DNA of 64,000 bases from Lumbricus rubellus. Lineage: Eukaryota; Annelida; Clitellata; Crassiclitellata; Lumbricidae. The stretch is taken from contig OX243827.1 of NCBI GenBank assembly GCA_945859605.1, positions 2,839,067 through 2,903,066 on the forward strand. Reading direction: 5' to 3'. Positions 23,201 to 30,500 of this stretch are shown here, piece after piece. A program made the position numbers and the translations under genes. The notes under the pieces are model-generated. The model was not told the origin of the DNA. It ran no database searches and saw only the letters and a list, made by a program, of their open reading frames with translations. Every line of letters begins with the position of its first letter. Position 1 is the first letter of the stretch.

Positions 23201-25453
23201 CACCACCTAACAAGATAATCTCTGAATATCAAGAAATACAAGAATCTGGCAGTGTTAAACTCCCAATAAACAGCATATCTCAATAACATTTAAGACATCT
23301 AATAGACCTAATAGCAGGAAGAGACATCACTAACCTGTGTAATGAGCCTCTCGAGTGCAAGCAATGACTGTCCATTAACGTAACCGATTTCCACATGGCT
23401 TGGCAGGACACCGACGGCCTCATCCAAACTGTTTGGCAGAGGAATCATGTCCTCAGATGTCCTCACAAAGTAAATGAACTCAGGAATCACTCGATCAACT
23501 GGCAGCTCGTTCAATGCGACGAACAGATATGTGCGCAAGACTTTCTGGATTACAATTCTCTGTGCAATTGAAAGAACAATCAAAAGTCAGATTTATAATT
23601 GTTGCATGTTTGAAGAAAAACAACTGTCTCTCAATGCTCCAACCTACAGAAAGAGGCTCAAAAATCAAAAATTCTCAAATCTTACCAAACAACATCTTGC
23701 AAAGCCCTGCCTTGTGTCATCTTGCCAAACTTTCATTGTTATGTCTTGCCAAAATATGCCTTGCTTCCCTCATCTTGTTTCATCCCACCAAACTTCATTG
23801 TTTTCATCCTGCCAAAACTTGTCTTTGTTTACAGTAAGTAATTATGAATATTCTTTATCAGACGACCTGCAAATGCACAGTAGTCTATAGAAGAAATAAT
23901 TAACGAAAACATTTATGCAAAGCGGTACAACATTCTCAAAATAAAACATCTTTTGGCAAAAGAATCAACTCTGGGTTAGATATCGTGTGGCTTTGACTTA
24001 TCGTATAACAAGACTCATCTCTATCTAAACCCAGTTCACTGACATTTCTAAAACGAAACTCACCATCCTCGGTTTGAAATTCTCCGATTCGAGTTCTTGT
24101 TCCACTTCTTCAACAGTCGAAGCTCCATCGACCCCAGCCTGACCTTTGCCCCCAACTGACCCCTCTCTGTCCGTTGGTGCAGATGAACTGCCATCATCTT
24201 TATCCCGTCCCTTGCGCTGCTTCTTCACAACAGCTGACAACAGAGAAGTCAAGAGAACAGGTATAAAGGTTAATTGCCAAGGTAAATCATAAACACGACA
24301 AAGGTAAGTCATGATGCACAGGTTACATCATGAAGGTAAGTCAACTGCACAGGTAAATAAGATTAAGGTAAGCCAGTAGCACAGGTAAACATGGCATTGA
24401 AAGGTAGTCTATTGTATACACAAACTGGTGTACAGGTAAGTAAAAAAGTCAAGTCAAAGTTCAACATGTCAAACAGAAGTTAATTGATTTTGAATTGCAG
24501 ATTTCGACTTTCTATGATTGTACAAGCTATATTCTGTGTTCATCCAATGTTCCCGCAGTGCATTTACAGGCGGCTCAATAAACATACACACTTAATTACT
24601 CACTTACTTACTTAAGTCACTACTTGAATAGCATCCACCCCCAAAGGTTAATCATTCACCTTTGACCCCTTGACCAGCAGTGGCTCCCTCTGCAGCTGAA
24701 CCAACGCTTGTTGCATCCTTTGAATTTGCATGACTTGATCCGGGATGAGGAGGGTTAGCAGATGCGATGGAATTGTGGACACTTGCCGCTTCGTCTTGTG
24801 TCTCAGATTTGTCGCTTGTCGAAGTGTTGTCCACGTCAGGTTCCACGTCAGGAACTGATGGTTCTTGATGTGCAAGACAATAGAACAGATTACAATGGAA
24901 TATAACATAAATGCTAACGACTTCAATTTCAGAACATATAGATGAGGCACTTTATTGTCTTGTTCAGGAACTGACCAAACCATGAGTATCCCTGAATACT
25001 ACCCTAGGAATAAATGGATGCCCATAACAGTCAATCAACATTTATAGGCAACACTAGGTAATAAACAAAAGGCATAACACAACCAGAAAGAAGACTATGA
25101 CAATTCATCTCAAAAAGCATGTCTGACAGACAGACAGACAACAGACAGACAGACTCTGAGATAGAGAGACACAGACAAACAGACAGACAGTGATAGAGAT
25201 ACTGAGATCTACAGTCCGAAACAGAGATACCCATACCGCATTCCTCTTCGACTTCTTCCTCTTCCTCTACGATGTCTTTGAAAAAGAAGATGACAGACGT
25301 CGAATCCGAGTTCGTCTTGTTCAGGAACTGACCAATCACGCTTTCTGCTTGGCCATCGTCTCGGTTCAGAAGGTCATCGAAGACTTCCGGTTCAAGCAAC
25401 TCGAGCGCCTGGTAGACATTGTTCTTCATCCACTCGATCCTCGGGTCGTCCAT
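323..25453 (-). CDS. DNAH10: Axonemal dynein heavy chain 10, N-terminal 1,962 residues in 29 exons (3' end beyond window)
   Basis: Inner-arm (I1/f) dynein heavy chain that drives ciliary and flagellar bending. Coding exons, in order: 25453-25237, 24854-24660, 24233-24064, 23559-23335, 22657-21831, 21408-21210, 20641-20525, 20029-19604, 18932-18743, 15791-15664, 15260-15174, 14419-14306, 13976-13836, 13309-13121, 12599-12439, 11535-11304, 10331-10077, 9509-9351, 8512-8396, 7755-7653, 6067-5889, 5294-5083, 4115-3959, 3736-3503, 2977-2855, 2574-2341, 1568-1342, 884-716, 423-323. Every junction is GT-AG and the reading phases match throughout, giving 5,888 coding bases. Runs such as FYNIFGPELKAVTGDPKRI, GPLLTKVEGLVVHTNTG and LEKCQKSLNDYLDSKRNAF are nearly identical to vertebrate DNAH10 rather than DNAH5, 9 or 11. 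Order: acidic N-terminus, DHC_N1 tail (about residues 270-900), linker DHC_N2 (about 1420-1962). The AAA ring is outside the window. The start ATG was chosen because an in-frame stop lies just upstream. Confidence 0.96.
990..1150 (+). repeat. Repeat family C copy (LINE/SINE 3' end)
   Basis: The run from GTACTCTTTCGTCATC to GGGAGCGCTTCTGAAAGG, followed by AAGCGCTTTTTC and an AATAC-type tail, recurs at 30660-30950, 31200-31490 and (inverted) 5480-5745, 61925-61990 and 62405-62480. The conserved 3' hairpin-like end and simple-repeat tail indicate a retroposon 3' end. Its parent element is not identified. Confidence 0.6.
1689..1900 (+). mobile_element. tRNA-derived SINE-1, near full length
   Basis: The head has pol III-like boxes (A-box region GGTGATGTAGTGGTGG, B box GGTTCGAATCC). 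The body contains GTAAAGACCTTGAGCAAGTCC, and the 3' end GGGAGCGTCTCTGAGTAG leads to a degraded GCACTATATGG tail. The same structure occurs at 1976-2185, 9645-9838, 19028-19160 and 50795-50985. It sits in a DNAH10 intron, antisense to the gene. Confidence 0.85.
1976..2185 (+). mobile_element. tRNA-derived SINE-1, full length
   Basis: This is the best-preserved head in the window: TGTTGTAGTGGTGGCG, then GAGCCGGAAGGTTCGAGG and TTCGAATCCACCTCG. The body follows, with GGGAGCGCCTCTGAGTAG and a degraded GGCGCCATAAAAA end. It lies about 75 bp downstream of the previous SINE-1 copy, so two independent insertions lie in tandem in the intron between DNAH10 exons 26 and 27. Confidence 0.87.
2275..2340. 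repeat. AT-rich ATT/AATT microsatellite
   Basis: Run of TTATTATAATAATTATTATC units immediately downstream of the DNAH10 exon 26 donor, which itself reads GTAATAATAAT. Confidence 0.8.
3775..3907 (+). repeat. Degenerate minisatellite, TGGGTATTTCTTCT units
   Basis: About seven imperfect units built on TTGGGTATTTCTTC lie in the intron between DNAH10 exons 23 and 24. The open frame across it is an effect of the repeat. Confidence 0.75.
4190..4375 (+). mobile_element. 5'-truncated non-LTR retrotransposon, 3' end of reverse-transcriptase ORF
   Basis: One frame reads SWKDTIKDDMRCLEMSWEEA and then DELAMDRDEWRRCVARCADL before a stop. This matches the C-terminal tail common to many LINE ORF2 proteins (W..T...D......A..LA.DR..WR..V). 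Related pieces lie at 45478-45640 (minus) and 63675-63845 (plus). The 5' part is missing and it cannot move on its own. Confidence 0.75.
4745..4920 (+). mobile_element. CR1/L2-type LINE 3' fragment with GCGCTATATAAAT tail
   Basis: The remnant of an ORF2 C-terminus (LFRKRLKTILFVRES then stop) is followed by GGGAGCGCTACTGAAT, GGCGCTATATAAATG and an (ACAATT)n tail. The same tail ends SINE-1, as expected if this LINE type supplies the SINE's retrotransposition machinery. Confidence 0.6.
4992..5075 (+). mobile_element. Solo SINE-1/LINE tail with (ATTG)n
   Basis: GGGAGCGCCTCTGAGTAG, then TTGAAGGGGTGCTATATAAA, then (TTGA)n that runs to within a few bases of the DNAH10 exon 22 donor. This is a severely 5'-truncated insertion. 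Confidence 0.75.
5480..5745 (-). repeat. Repeat family C copy, longest example
   Basis: On the minus strand this reads CCACCATCAGTTCACTCCACC, then ...TCTCGCCTCAAATCCTGG and TCTCAGGTCAATCGCA, matching 30660-30925. It ends just before the exon 22 side of the DNAH10 intron. No intact ORF is present. Confidence 0.6.
5889..6067 (-). CDS. DNAH10: DNAH10 coding exon 21 (acceptor copied in a 37-bp array)
   Basis: Residues 1418-1477 (EAERQELANAEKLFDLPITT...), at the tail-linker boundary. The exon is joined in phase 1 through the acceptor TTTGTTTAG. That acceptor and the first 11 exon bases are also the recurrent part of the tandem array lying directly upstream (see the repeat at 6064-7165). Homology to DNAH10 and the preserved phase show that the acceptor next to the exon is the productive one. 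Confidence 0.94.
6064..7165. repeat. 37-bp tandem array (about 30 copies) of a splice-acceptor-bearing unit
   Basis: The unit is CTCCTAAACAAAAGAAAAGA followed by ACAATTGCTCATCTCTA. On the DNAH10 strand each unit contains TTTGTTTAG|GAGTAGAGATG, which is the exon 21 acceptor plus its first 11 coding bases with one substitution. Variant units repeat in the same order 370 bp (10 units) apart (AAAATTACAATTGTTCATC at about 6264 and 6634), and GAGC/GAAC variants alternate every 74 bp at 6850-7090. The array therefore grew in blocks. It sits between exons 20 and 21 and touches exon 21. Confidence 0.95.
8583..8650 (-). mobile_element. Solo SINE-1/LINE tail
   Basis: Minus strand: GAGCGCCTCTGAGTAG, TTCTTGAAGAGGCGCTATAT, then (AATG)n and (ATT)n. 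It lies in the intron just upstream of DNAH10 exon 19. Confidence 0.75.
9645..9838 (-). mobile_element. tRNA-derived SINE-1, full length
   Basis: On the minus strand it runs from GGGGCGCGGTGGTGTAGTGG through AGGTTCGAATCCACC to GGGAGCGCCTCTGAGTAG. It serves here as the reference for the unbroken site at which the 5.2-kb element at 50986 inserted in another copy. Confidence 0.88.
10370..10690 (-). mobile_element. CR1/L2-type LINE, 5'-truncated ORF2 C-terminus
   Basis: The minus strand encodes RFGDRAFSVAGPRCWNSLPP, then DIRLAASVESFKSKLKTDLF and a stop. This is the typical C-terminus of CR1/L2/Jockey-type reverse transcriptases (G.R.F...GP..WN.LP......F...LK..LF). The 3' end is GGCGCCATATAAATTG with an ATT tail. 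A tail-only copy of the same family lies at 20310-20385 (plus). Confidence 0.85.
11304..11535 (-). CDS. DNAH10: DNAH10 coding exon 16 (SINE abuts its acceptor)
   Basis: Residues 1129-1206 (LFVRWMNGTCLETPAQK ... KKFRGIWKVDK). A complete tRNA-derived SINE begins about 15 bases upstream of the splice acceptor. Only a short tract (TTTCTTTGTTTTGCAG) therefore separates it from the exon, and the branch point must lie inside or beyond the SINE. Confidence 0.93.
11548..11815 (+). mobile_element. tRNA-derived SINE-2 with (ATT)n tail
   Basis: The head GGTAGCGCAATGGATAACAC (A-box region) and GAGTTCGAGCCCC (B box) are followed by a body with CTGCTCAGTTGGTAGTTAAG and a 50-bp (ATT)n tail. The body also occurs inverted around 42440-42512/42820-42900. 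It is a different family from SINE-1. The head looks like a tRNA but is part of the SINE, so I do not call a tRNA gene. Confidence 0.82.
12058..12130 (-). mobile_element. Solo SINE-1/LINE tail
   Basis: Minus strand: GGGAGCGCCTCTGAGTCG, then CTTGAAGAGGCGCTATGC and (ATGA)n. It lies in the intron between DNAH10 exons 15 and 16. Confidence 0.75.
12680..12895 (+). repeat. Degenerate minisatellite of TAACCTTCCTAAACCCTTTGAA-like units
   Basis: About eight imperfect units of 24-28 bp sit directly upstream of DNAH10 exon 15. Motifs such as CCTAAACCCT resemble telomere repeats, but the spacing and divergence indicate an interstitial minisatellite. Confidence 0.75.
15472..16275 (+). repeat. Direct repeat pair (about 155 bp) flanking DNAH10 exon 10
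   Basis: 15472-15632 and 16126-16275 share ACTGACCATAAAATCGAACT-like sequence, CAGCTGCTGACCAAAGAAAG and CTAAACTAGGAATTCATT, through CACTGCCATCATACTTTTAA. They are about 90% alike by eye. Exon 10 (15664-15791) lies between them, so recombination between the two would delete the exon. Confidence 0.8.
17056..17844. mobile_element. piggyBac-type non-autonomous foldback element (789 bp)
   Basis: TTAA duplications lie at 17052-17055 and 17845-17848. The inverted ends are CCTTCGCCATACG and CGTGTGGCGAAGG. Near both ends is the GGGGGTCxAAxTGACCCCC palindrome, and such subterminal palindromes are common in piggyBac/Looper elements. Long internal inverted arms at about 17160-17290 and 17440-17575 share CCTTGAAATTCAAGGTCA and GGAATTCAxT. 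There is no transposase ORF. It lies in the DNAH10 intron between exons 9 and 10. Confidence 0.88.
19028..19160 (-). mobile_element. SINE-1 copy, head incomplete
   Basis: The minus strand carries the B-box region GGATTCGAATCCACATC, the body ACTTTACTCGCGATTGC and GAGCGCCTCTGAGT. It is truncated at both ends. It is followed directly by an unrelated repeat (19160-19485) whose second half recurs at 33743-33900. Confidence 0.7.
19330..19485 (+). repeat. Interspersed repeat (second copy at 33743-33900)
   Basis: CAGAGGTATTTAGGCGCTAAGC and the following GGAGCAGGGCCTTGAATCTT recur, with substitutions, at 33760-33850 inside SLF1. It probably belongs to the 3' region of a LINE. The family is not identified. 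Confidence 0.6.
19525..19565 (+). repeat. (ATCA)n microsatellite
   Basis: About ten ATCA units end 40 bases from the DNAH10 exon 8 donor side. Confidence 0.9.
20160..20220. repeat. (TA)n microsatellite
   Basis: About 27 uninterrupted TA dinucleotides in the intron between DNAH10 exons 7 and 8. Confidence 0.95.
21666..21732 (+). mobile_element. Solo SINE-1/LINE tail
   Basis: GGGAGCACTCCTGAGTAG, CTTGAACGGGCGCTATGAATG and (AATG)n, about 100 bases downstream of the DNAH10 exon 5 donor. Confidence 0.7.
21831..22657 (-). CDS. DNAH10: DNAH10 coding exon 5 (core of DHC_N1 tail)
   Basis: At 827 bases this is the largest DNAH10 exon in the window (residues 270-544). It holds the family signatures LLRDEFIINMQKFATGIKRT, PLAEIDYWRERNAGLSAL and MMNALRMVWIISRHYN, which form the part of the tail that binds intermediate chains and the partner heavy chain. 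Vertebrate DNAH10 has very similar blocks in the same order. Confidence 0.95.
24064..24854 (-). CDS. DNAH10: DNAH10 coding exons 2-3 (low-complexity N-terminal arm)
   Basis: Residues 73-194, exons 24854-24660 and 24233-24064. The region is poor in hydrophobic residues and rich in Ser, Asp, Glu and Lys (SDKSETQDEAAS; KKQRKGRDKDDGSSS). It has no recognisable domain and is probably a disordered linker ahead of the conserved tail. Phases (1 to 1 to 0) agree with the flanking exons, which is the main evidence for these two exons. Confidence 0.75.
25120..25205. repeat. (CAGA)n microsatellite
   Basis: Interrupted CAGACAGACAGA tract just downstream of the exon 1 donor of DNAH10. Confidence 0.85.
25237..25453 (-). 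CDS. DNAH10: DNAH10 coding exon 1 (start codon)
   Basis: Residues 1-72. It starts MDDPRIEWMKNNVYQALELL. A TAG stop lies in frame 24 bases upstream of the ATG, so this is the first possible methionine in this frame. The exon ends in an acidic run (EEEEEVEEE) and splices in phase 1 to exon 2. Confidence 0.85.
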
Positions 25454-25677
25454 GTCTACTTCGGTGTTTTTCAACTACACGCGAACGATGAATGCAGTCA
25501 AAAGTCGGAATTTCCTGCAAAATTGCTTAAACCGTTGCTGCAATACATTTCATAAATAAACACAGAATTAGTAGTATTTTTAATAGTAACTACGAATAGC
25601 TGCTTACACAAATATTATAAAGTTAGCAAAACTTTTCTCAGCGCGCGATCGACTCTCGCTTGGCGTAGTTAATGTCG

Positions 25678-25692
25678 GTTGTCAAAGGCAAC
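25678..25692 (-). promoter_or_regulatory. RFX X-box in DNAH10 promoter
   Basis: GTTGTCAAAGGCAAC fits the X-box consensus (GTnRYC, 0-3 bases, RGYAAC) with both half sites and a 3-base spacer. It lies 225-239 bases upstream of the DNAH10 start codon. RFX factors activate ciliary genes through such sites at this distance in vertebrates, nematodes and flies, which fits an axonemal dynein. Binding itself is inferred. Confidence 0.8.
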
Positions 25693-25703
25693 GCGCATGC
25701 GCA
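25693..25703. promoter_or_regulatory. NRF1-type palindrome in DNAH10 promoter
   Basis: GCGCATGCGCA begins one base after the X-box. It matches the NRF1 core palindrome that marks many TATA-less metazoan promoters. The 25640-25720 stretch is the only CpG-rich patch between DNAH10 and SLF1. Confidence 0.7.
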
Positions 25704-27200
25704 CATTTCCATTTTCGGCGAGCACTGCAGGCAAACCATTGATATGTATTAATATTACTAGATTGATATTAGTCTATGGACCGGCTGCGAATCAGACGCG
25801 ACTTCTGGTTAGGGAGACGAGTGTTCACTTACATGTAGGCCTATTATTATTATAATCTAAATCTGATCTAATAAAAAATTATTACATTTGTAAAGCGCTT
25901 CTCACAGCAGAGATCGAGCTATTCAGACGCGTTCTCAGCGTGACAGGTCCATGAAAAGAGAAAGGTCTTCAAACAGCGAAAAGATGAGGTGAATTTCCGG
26001 CCAGAATCTGGCGACGAATTCGGATCCAGAGGGAACCGCGCTTGTCAAAACTAAGTCATGCTGCATTCGCCAGGTGACACGTTTGCGTATATCTGTTATA
26101 ATGTTTCAATAGTTTTCACTAGATAAAATAATAATATTCTATCAAAATTAATGTAGGACCTAGGCCTGCCATACCAAAACGTCTATGAGCAGGAATAACG
26201 CGCGAAGGCCTGCATAATCATTCATTATCATCTCTCCTCTGCGGACGTTCTTAGTCTACCACCTTCAAAGATAGAACAACTTGGTCTAAAAGAAGCTATC
26301 CTGCTGGTCTACAGGCCAATTTGTTCTCTCCTTGAAGACGTCCACACTACTTCTTTACTGTTTAGTATAGCACACGAGTTGCAATTGTAAAGGCAATTCT
26401 GGGTGTGATTCGGGGCCATAGAAATCGTAATTGTTATTATTATTATTACTCCAGAGGAGAGATGCGAGGACAAGGGTTAATACGGTCATTCACATCTCAG
26501 GTTTTGGTAGCTAGTTATTTCTGTACAGACTGCATTCGAGTAAGACAGTTAAGACTGCAATACTAAAATAAACAGTCTCATCTAAGCCTTTGTACTAGTA
26601 TGGCGTGCAGTACAATGGGCATTGAGGGTAGTTTCAAACGTGGACAAGGGAAGGTCATTTTTCTGCAGACTTCCTTTATGGATGACCCCTTTAGCTTAGG
26701 CCAGAATGACCACAGACTATTTTGGTCGGTCATTTTAGACCACGATGACCTATTTAGACAAGGAGTCTATCATTCTACACAAAGCTGGCCTAGACCAGAA
26801 TACTCTCTCACCCTTTCTAAAATGCTAAACAATGTTTCCCTACGACCAAGTCGCAAATAAGTTTGTCTAATATAGTCTGAGACTATGAGGTAAAAAATTA
26901 AGAAAATGCACAAATGCAGGTTAAAATTTAATGCTGTCAATACGCAACATATGAACAAAATGGTGAGATATTTTAGTTTCCAAACTCTCTAATTCACTTC
27001 GCTTAACACTTTAATAGCCGAGGGAACGAGAAGAACTGATGGGTGACAATTCCAAATAAAAATCTTAAACGAGTGCTTTAAATTTTTTCTCAAAATGAAC
27101 GAATTACTAATGTTTTGATTGCTGCTCAATTTAAGGCCAAGAAGTGTCCGATTGTACGAATGCCGTGATTAAACAAATTAATAAATTATTAATCTCATCG

Positions 27201-27589
27201 TCAAACATTCTCCAAGCTCTGCTCATCTGCGATCAACAGCAGATCGGCCATGGCTTCCAATCGTGCAATTGCTACTACTTGTCCAGACAGAAACTTTCCA
27301 TTCTGTAGCTCCAGCAAGTTCTGTCGAAATCTAAGAACATGTTCTGGAAGTTCTTTAAGCATCACTCGATCGTCATCAGATATTTTGTCTCTTCTCCACG
27401 AAACGTAGAATTTGACGAGGTTTGAAACGAGGATACAGTAGCGCTGAGAACAGTCGCTAGAGATCGCCTGATGTGATACCGATGATGAACTTTGACCTTC
27501 AGCTGTGGTTTCTCTTCTAGAAGCGTTGTTCTGCGCTGCTGCTGATTGGTTGGATGGCAATGTCTCCATTGGAAGGAACTTTGAGGTGT
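27201..27589 (-). CDS. SLF1: SLF1 exon 17, C-terminal tail and stop
   Basis: Residues 1261-1389. A Ser/Gln-rich opening ([15 protein letters not shown]) is followed by a helical end ([20 protein letters not shown] ... QSLENV). It parallels the vertebrate C-terminal segment with its LKELPEnl motif (residues differ elsewhere). Confidence 0.9.
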
Positions 27590-30500
27590 CTACAAGAATC
27601 AGAAATTCACAAGTGCAAGAATTATATGTTATAAAAGTAAACAAAGACTTCAAAGAAACCAGTGTAATATAATGTACCAGAATCCATGCAAACCTACTCT
27701 AACAAAATCAATACGAAATAATAATAATATTTCAACTTAATCTAAATTAAATTAATTGAATTGAACTTCATGCATTCTGCTCTAATTTAATGTTAACTAT
27801 AACCAAATTAATTCCTACTCTATTGTAACCTAACAAGACGTACTTACAACCTAACTTAACCTAAATTCAACACCAACCTATTATACAATAAAATATAACT
27901 TAGTCTAATTAAACCAAATGTAACCAAACTCAATTTAACCAGCAGAACCTATTCTAACCCAATTCAAATTTAGGCCTTATAATCTAAAATGACCCCACCT
28001 AACCCACACCAACCTAGCCTAATTTAACCTTGTAAAATTCAACTTAACCAATTACAATAAAATTCCAACCCAATCTAAACTATTCTAACCAAGTTCAACT
28101 TAACCTAATCAAAACAACTCTAAGAAAATCCAGAGTCAACCGTATCTGTTATCCAGTTCAGAACCCATTACCATGCATTGTCTCCACCACAGCCCCTTTT
28201 CGCGTAGATTGGTCTTCCAAAAGGAGATTCCTCATCTCTCCCGTCTTGGCGTAGTCCAACGCACTCCTTCCATTCTTATCAACTACTGCAAGCAACTCTG
28301 CACCTATCCAGCAGCAAACAACATTTGCTAAATTAATAAAAACATCAATAATTTATTACAGCTCAATAACATCGCTAACAATAGATGTTACATAGCAATT
28401 CTCTAAAACAATAACTTATTGTATTGTATACAATTTGTATATTGTATTGTATTCAAGCATATATACTACTACTGCTATTCCTTTTTCAAGACTCCTCGAC
28501 ACAGTCGCAAAAAGGTACAAAAAGATAAATGTATGTAATACATGCATGCAGGCATTCATACTGTATGCATGTAATACTGTATGCATTTATATAGGTACCT
28601 ATATACGCACATACATACTTACATACGCACGTACATATGCACGTACATACGTACCTACATACCTACGCACATACATGCATACACACACCTTGGAGGACCG
28701 TTGCACACATGCATGAGCGCTTACCTGCATTTTGAAGCAGCAGACGACAGACATCGAGCTGACCATTGAGAACGGCGTCATGCAGCGGTGTGATGCCGAT
28801 CGCATAGCTCGCTGCTCTCACGTCCACTGCACCGTCTCGCATGATTGACTGCGATGGTGATGGTCCTGACAAAACACGATAAACAAACGTAACTCAATGA
28901 CGCATGTCAGTTGGTCCGTCCAGCAATTGACGTAATTTATCACATGGAAAGCCGTTGTTACAGTTGCAAAATATTATTATTATTTTACGCTTTTTGCCAC
29001 TTCTTCAAGTTCTCTGCCCCTAGGCAGGTTCGAATAAAAAAATGTTGCCACTACATCCTCTGTTGTGCCTTCTTTTTGAGTTTTTTGGTATCCGTCCTCC
29101 ATCATCCAGTCCTCCATCATCTGTCTCAGTCTTCCTTTTGTTCTTTTCCCCACTATTTTCCCCTCGATCACTATTCTTAGCAAAGAATCTCCTCCTCTTA
29201 GTGCGAGTCCAATCCATTTTCTTTGCCTTTCTCTTATTTTTTTTCTGCCACTAAGATGAGTCTATTTTCTGGATGCATGGTCAGACAATAGCCACATAAC
29301 GCATGGACGAGGTTCGCGATAAAAGGAGAGAGATGAAAATGAAAATGAAACTGATTCGCTGAAAGCAATGACTCACGACGGTCCGCCATTGTGAAGTACG
29401 AGTTGATTGTTCGCTTTGGTTTAAACTGAAGTAATTCCTGTACAACATCAACGTTTCCCTTATTGCAGGCCTCATGCAATGCTGTCCATCCGGCATTGTC
29501 AGCACGGTTGACATCAATGCCTACAAAGAAAAAACCATTGTCTGACCACATTGTTACGCAAATCTCCACACAAACAAATGCAGTTTTCTCTGCACTGTTT
29601 TTTTATATTAGAGCCAATAAACAGGATTCTATGAATGTTTATATTAATGCTTATAAATAAAACAAATCTCAGCAGTATTAATATCGATGCTAATAAACAA
29701 ACTTTTCCTGGCACATTTTGTTGGCAATTAAAAACCAAACCAGTTTTCACTTAAAAACAAAACCAGTATTGAAAGTACTGTTTACATTTTGCTTTCACTT
29801 AAAAACAAAACCAGTATTGAAAGTACTGTTTACATTTTGTTTTCACTTAAAAACAAAACCAGTATTGAAAGTACTGTTTACATTTTGTTGGAACTTAAAA
29901 ACAAAACCAGTATTGAAAGTACTGTTTACATTTTGTTGGCACTTAAAAACAAAACCAGTATTCAAAGTACCATTTACATTTTGTTGGCACTTAAAAACAA
30001 AACCAGTATTCAAAGTACTGTTTACATTAAAGTGGACCAATAAACGAAACCAGTATTTCCAGCAGTGTTTATTATGTCTGTGCAAAAGAAAAAAAATGAC
30101 TTTATCAATTAACTGTTCATGTGACCATTACCTGGAGTCTGCAAAAGTTCACGGACACGCTCAACGTTGTTTTTCTGACAGGCAACGTGCAGCTGCGTTT
30201 CACCTGGAAAAAAGTTAACAAACACATCCTGCACTCCGCTTCCTCTCACCGTCCACTTCATTCATCCAACAGACGTGTTCATTATAATAAATAATAATAA
30301 TAATATTTCAGAACATCCCCTTTTTTAAATTCTGTGGGATCACTGATACCTTGGGTAAAAAATAATAATAATTTAGCAATTTAATACCAACCTTTTAGGT
30401 TTGTTTTGTTTACATCTTTCAGCCGCTGACTTCTCTTCACAAGCGGTCTACAAAACAAAGATTACGACAATATTTCAATTACGTGTACGCTTGTCTTCCC

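Larger units (their letters stand above)
25454..27200. other. Spacer between SLF1 3' end and DNAH10 5' end
   Basis: The first 250 bases are the DNAH10 5' flank with the X-box and NRF1 sites. From 25860 to 25990 there is a degraded retroposon end (GTAAAGCGCTTCTCACAGC). The rest, to the SLF1 stop codon at 27201, shows no ORF with coding character and no clear AATAAA signal for SLF1. Confidence 0.6.

Noticed and set aside
29718..30218. 166-codon ORF with a 16-residue periodic peptide
   Set aside because: The 48-bp minisatellite keeps the frame open. Both strands are equally open and there is no gene-like composition or start context.
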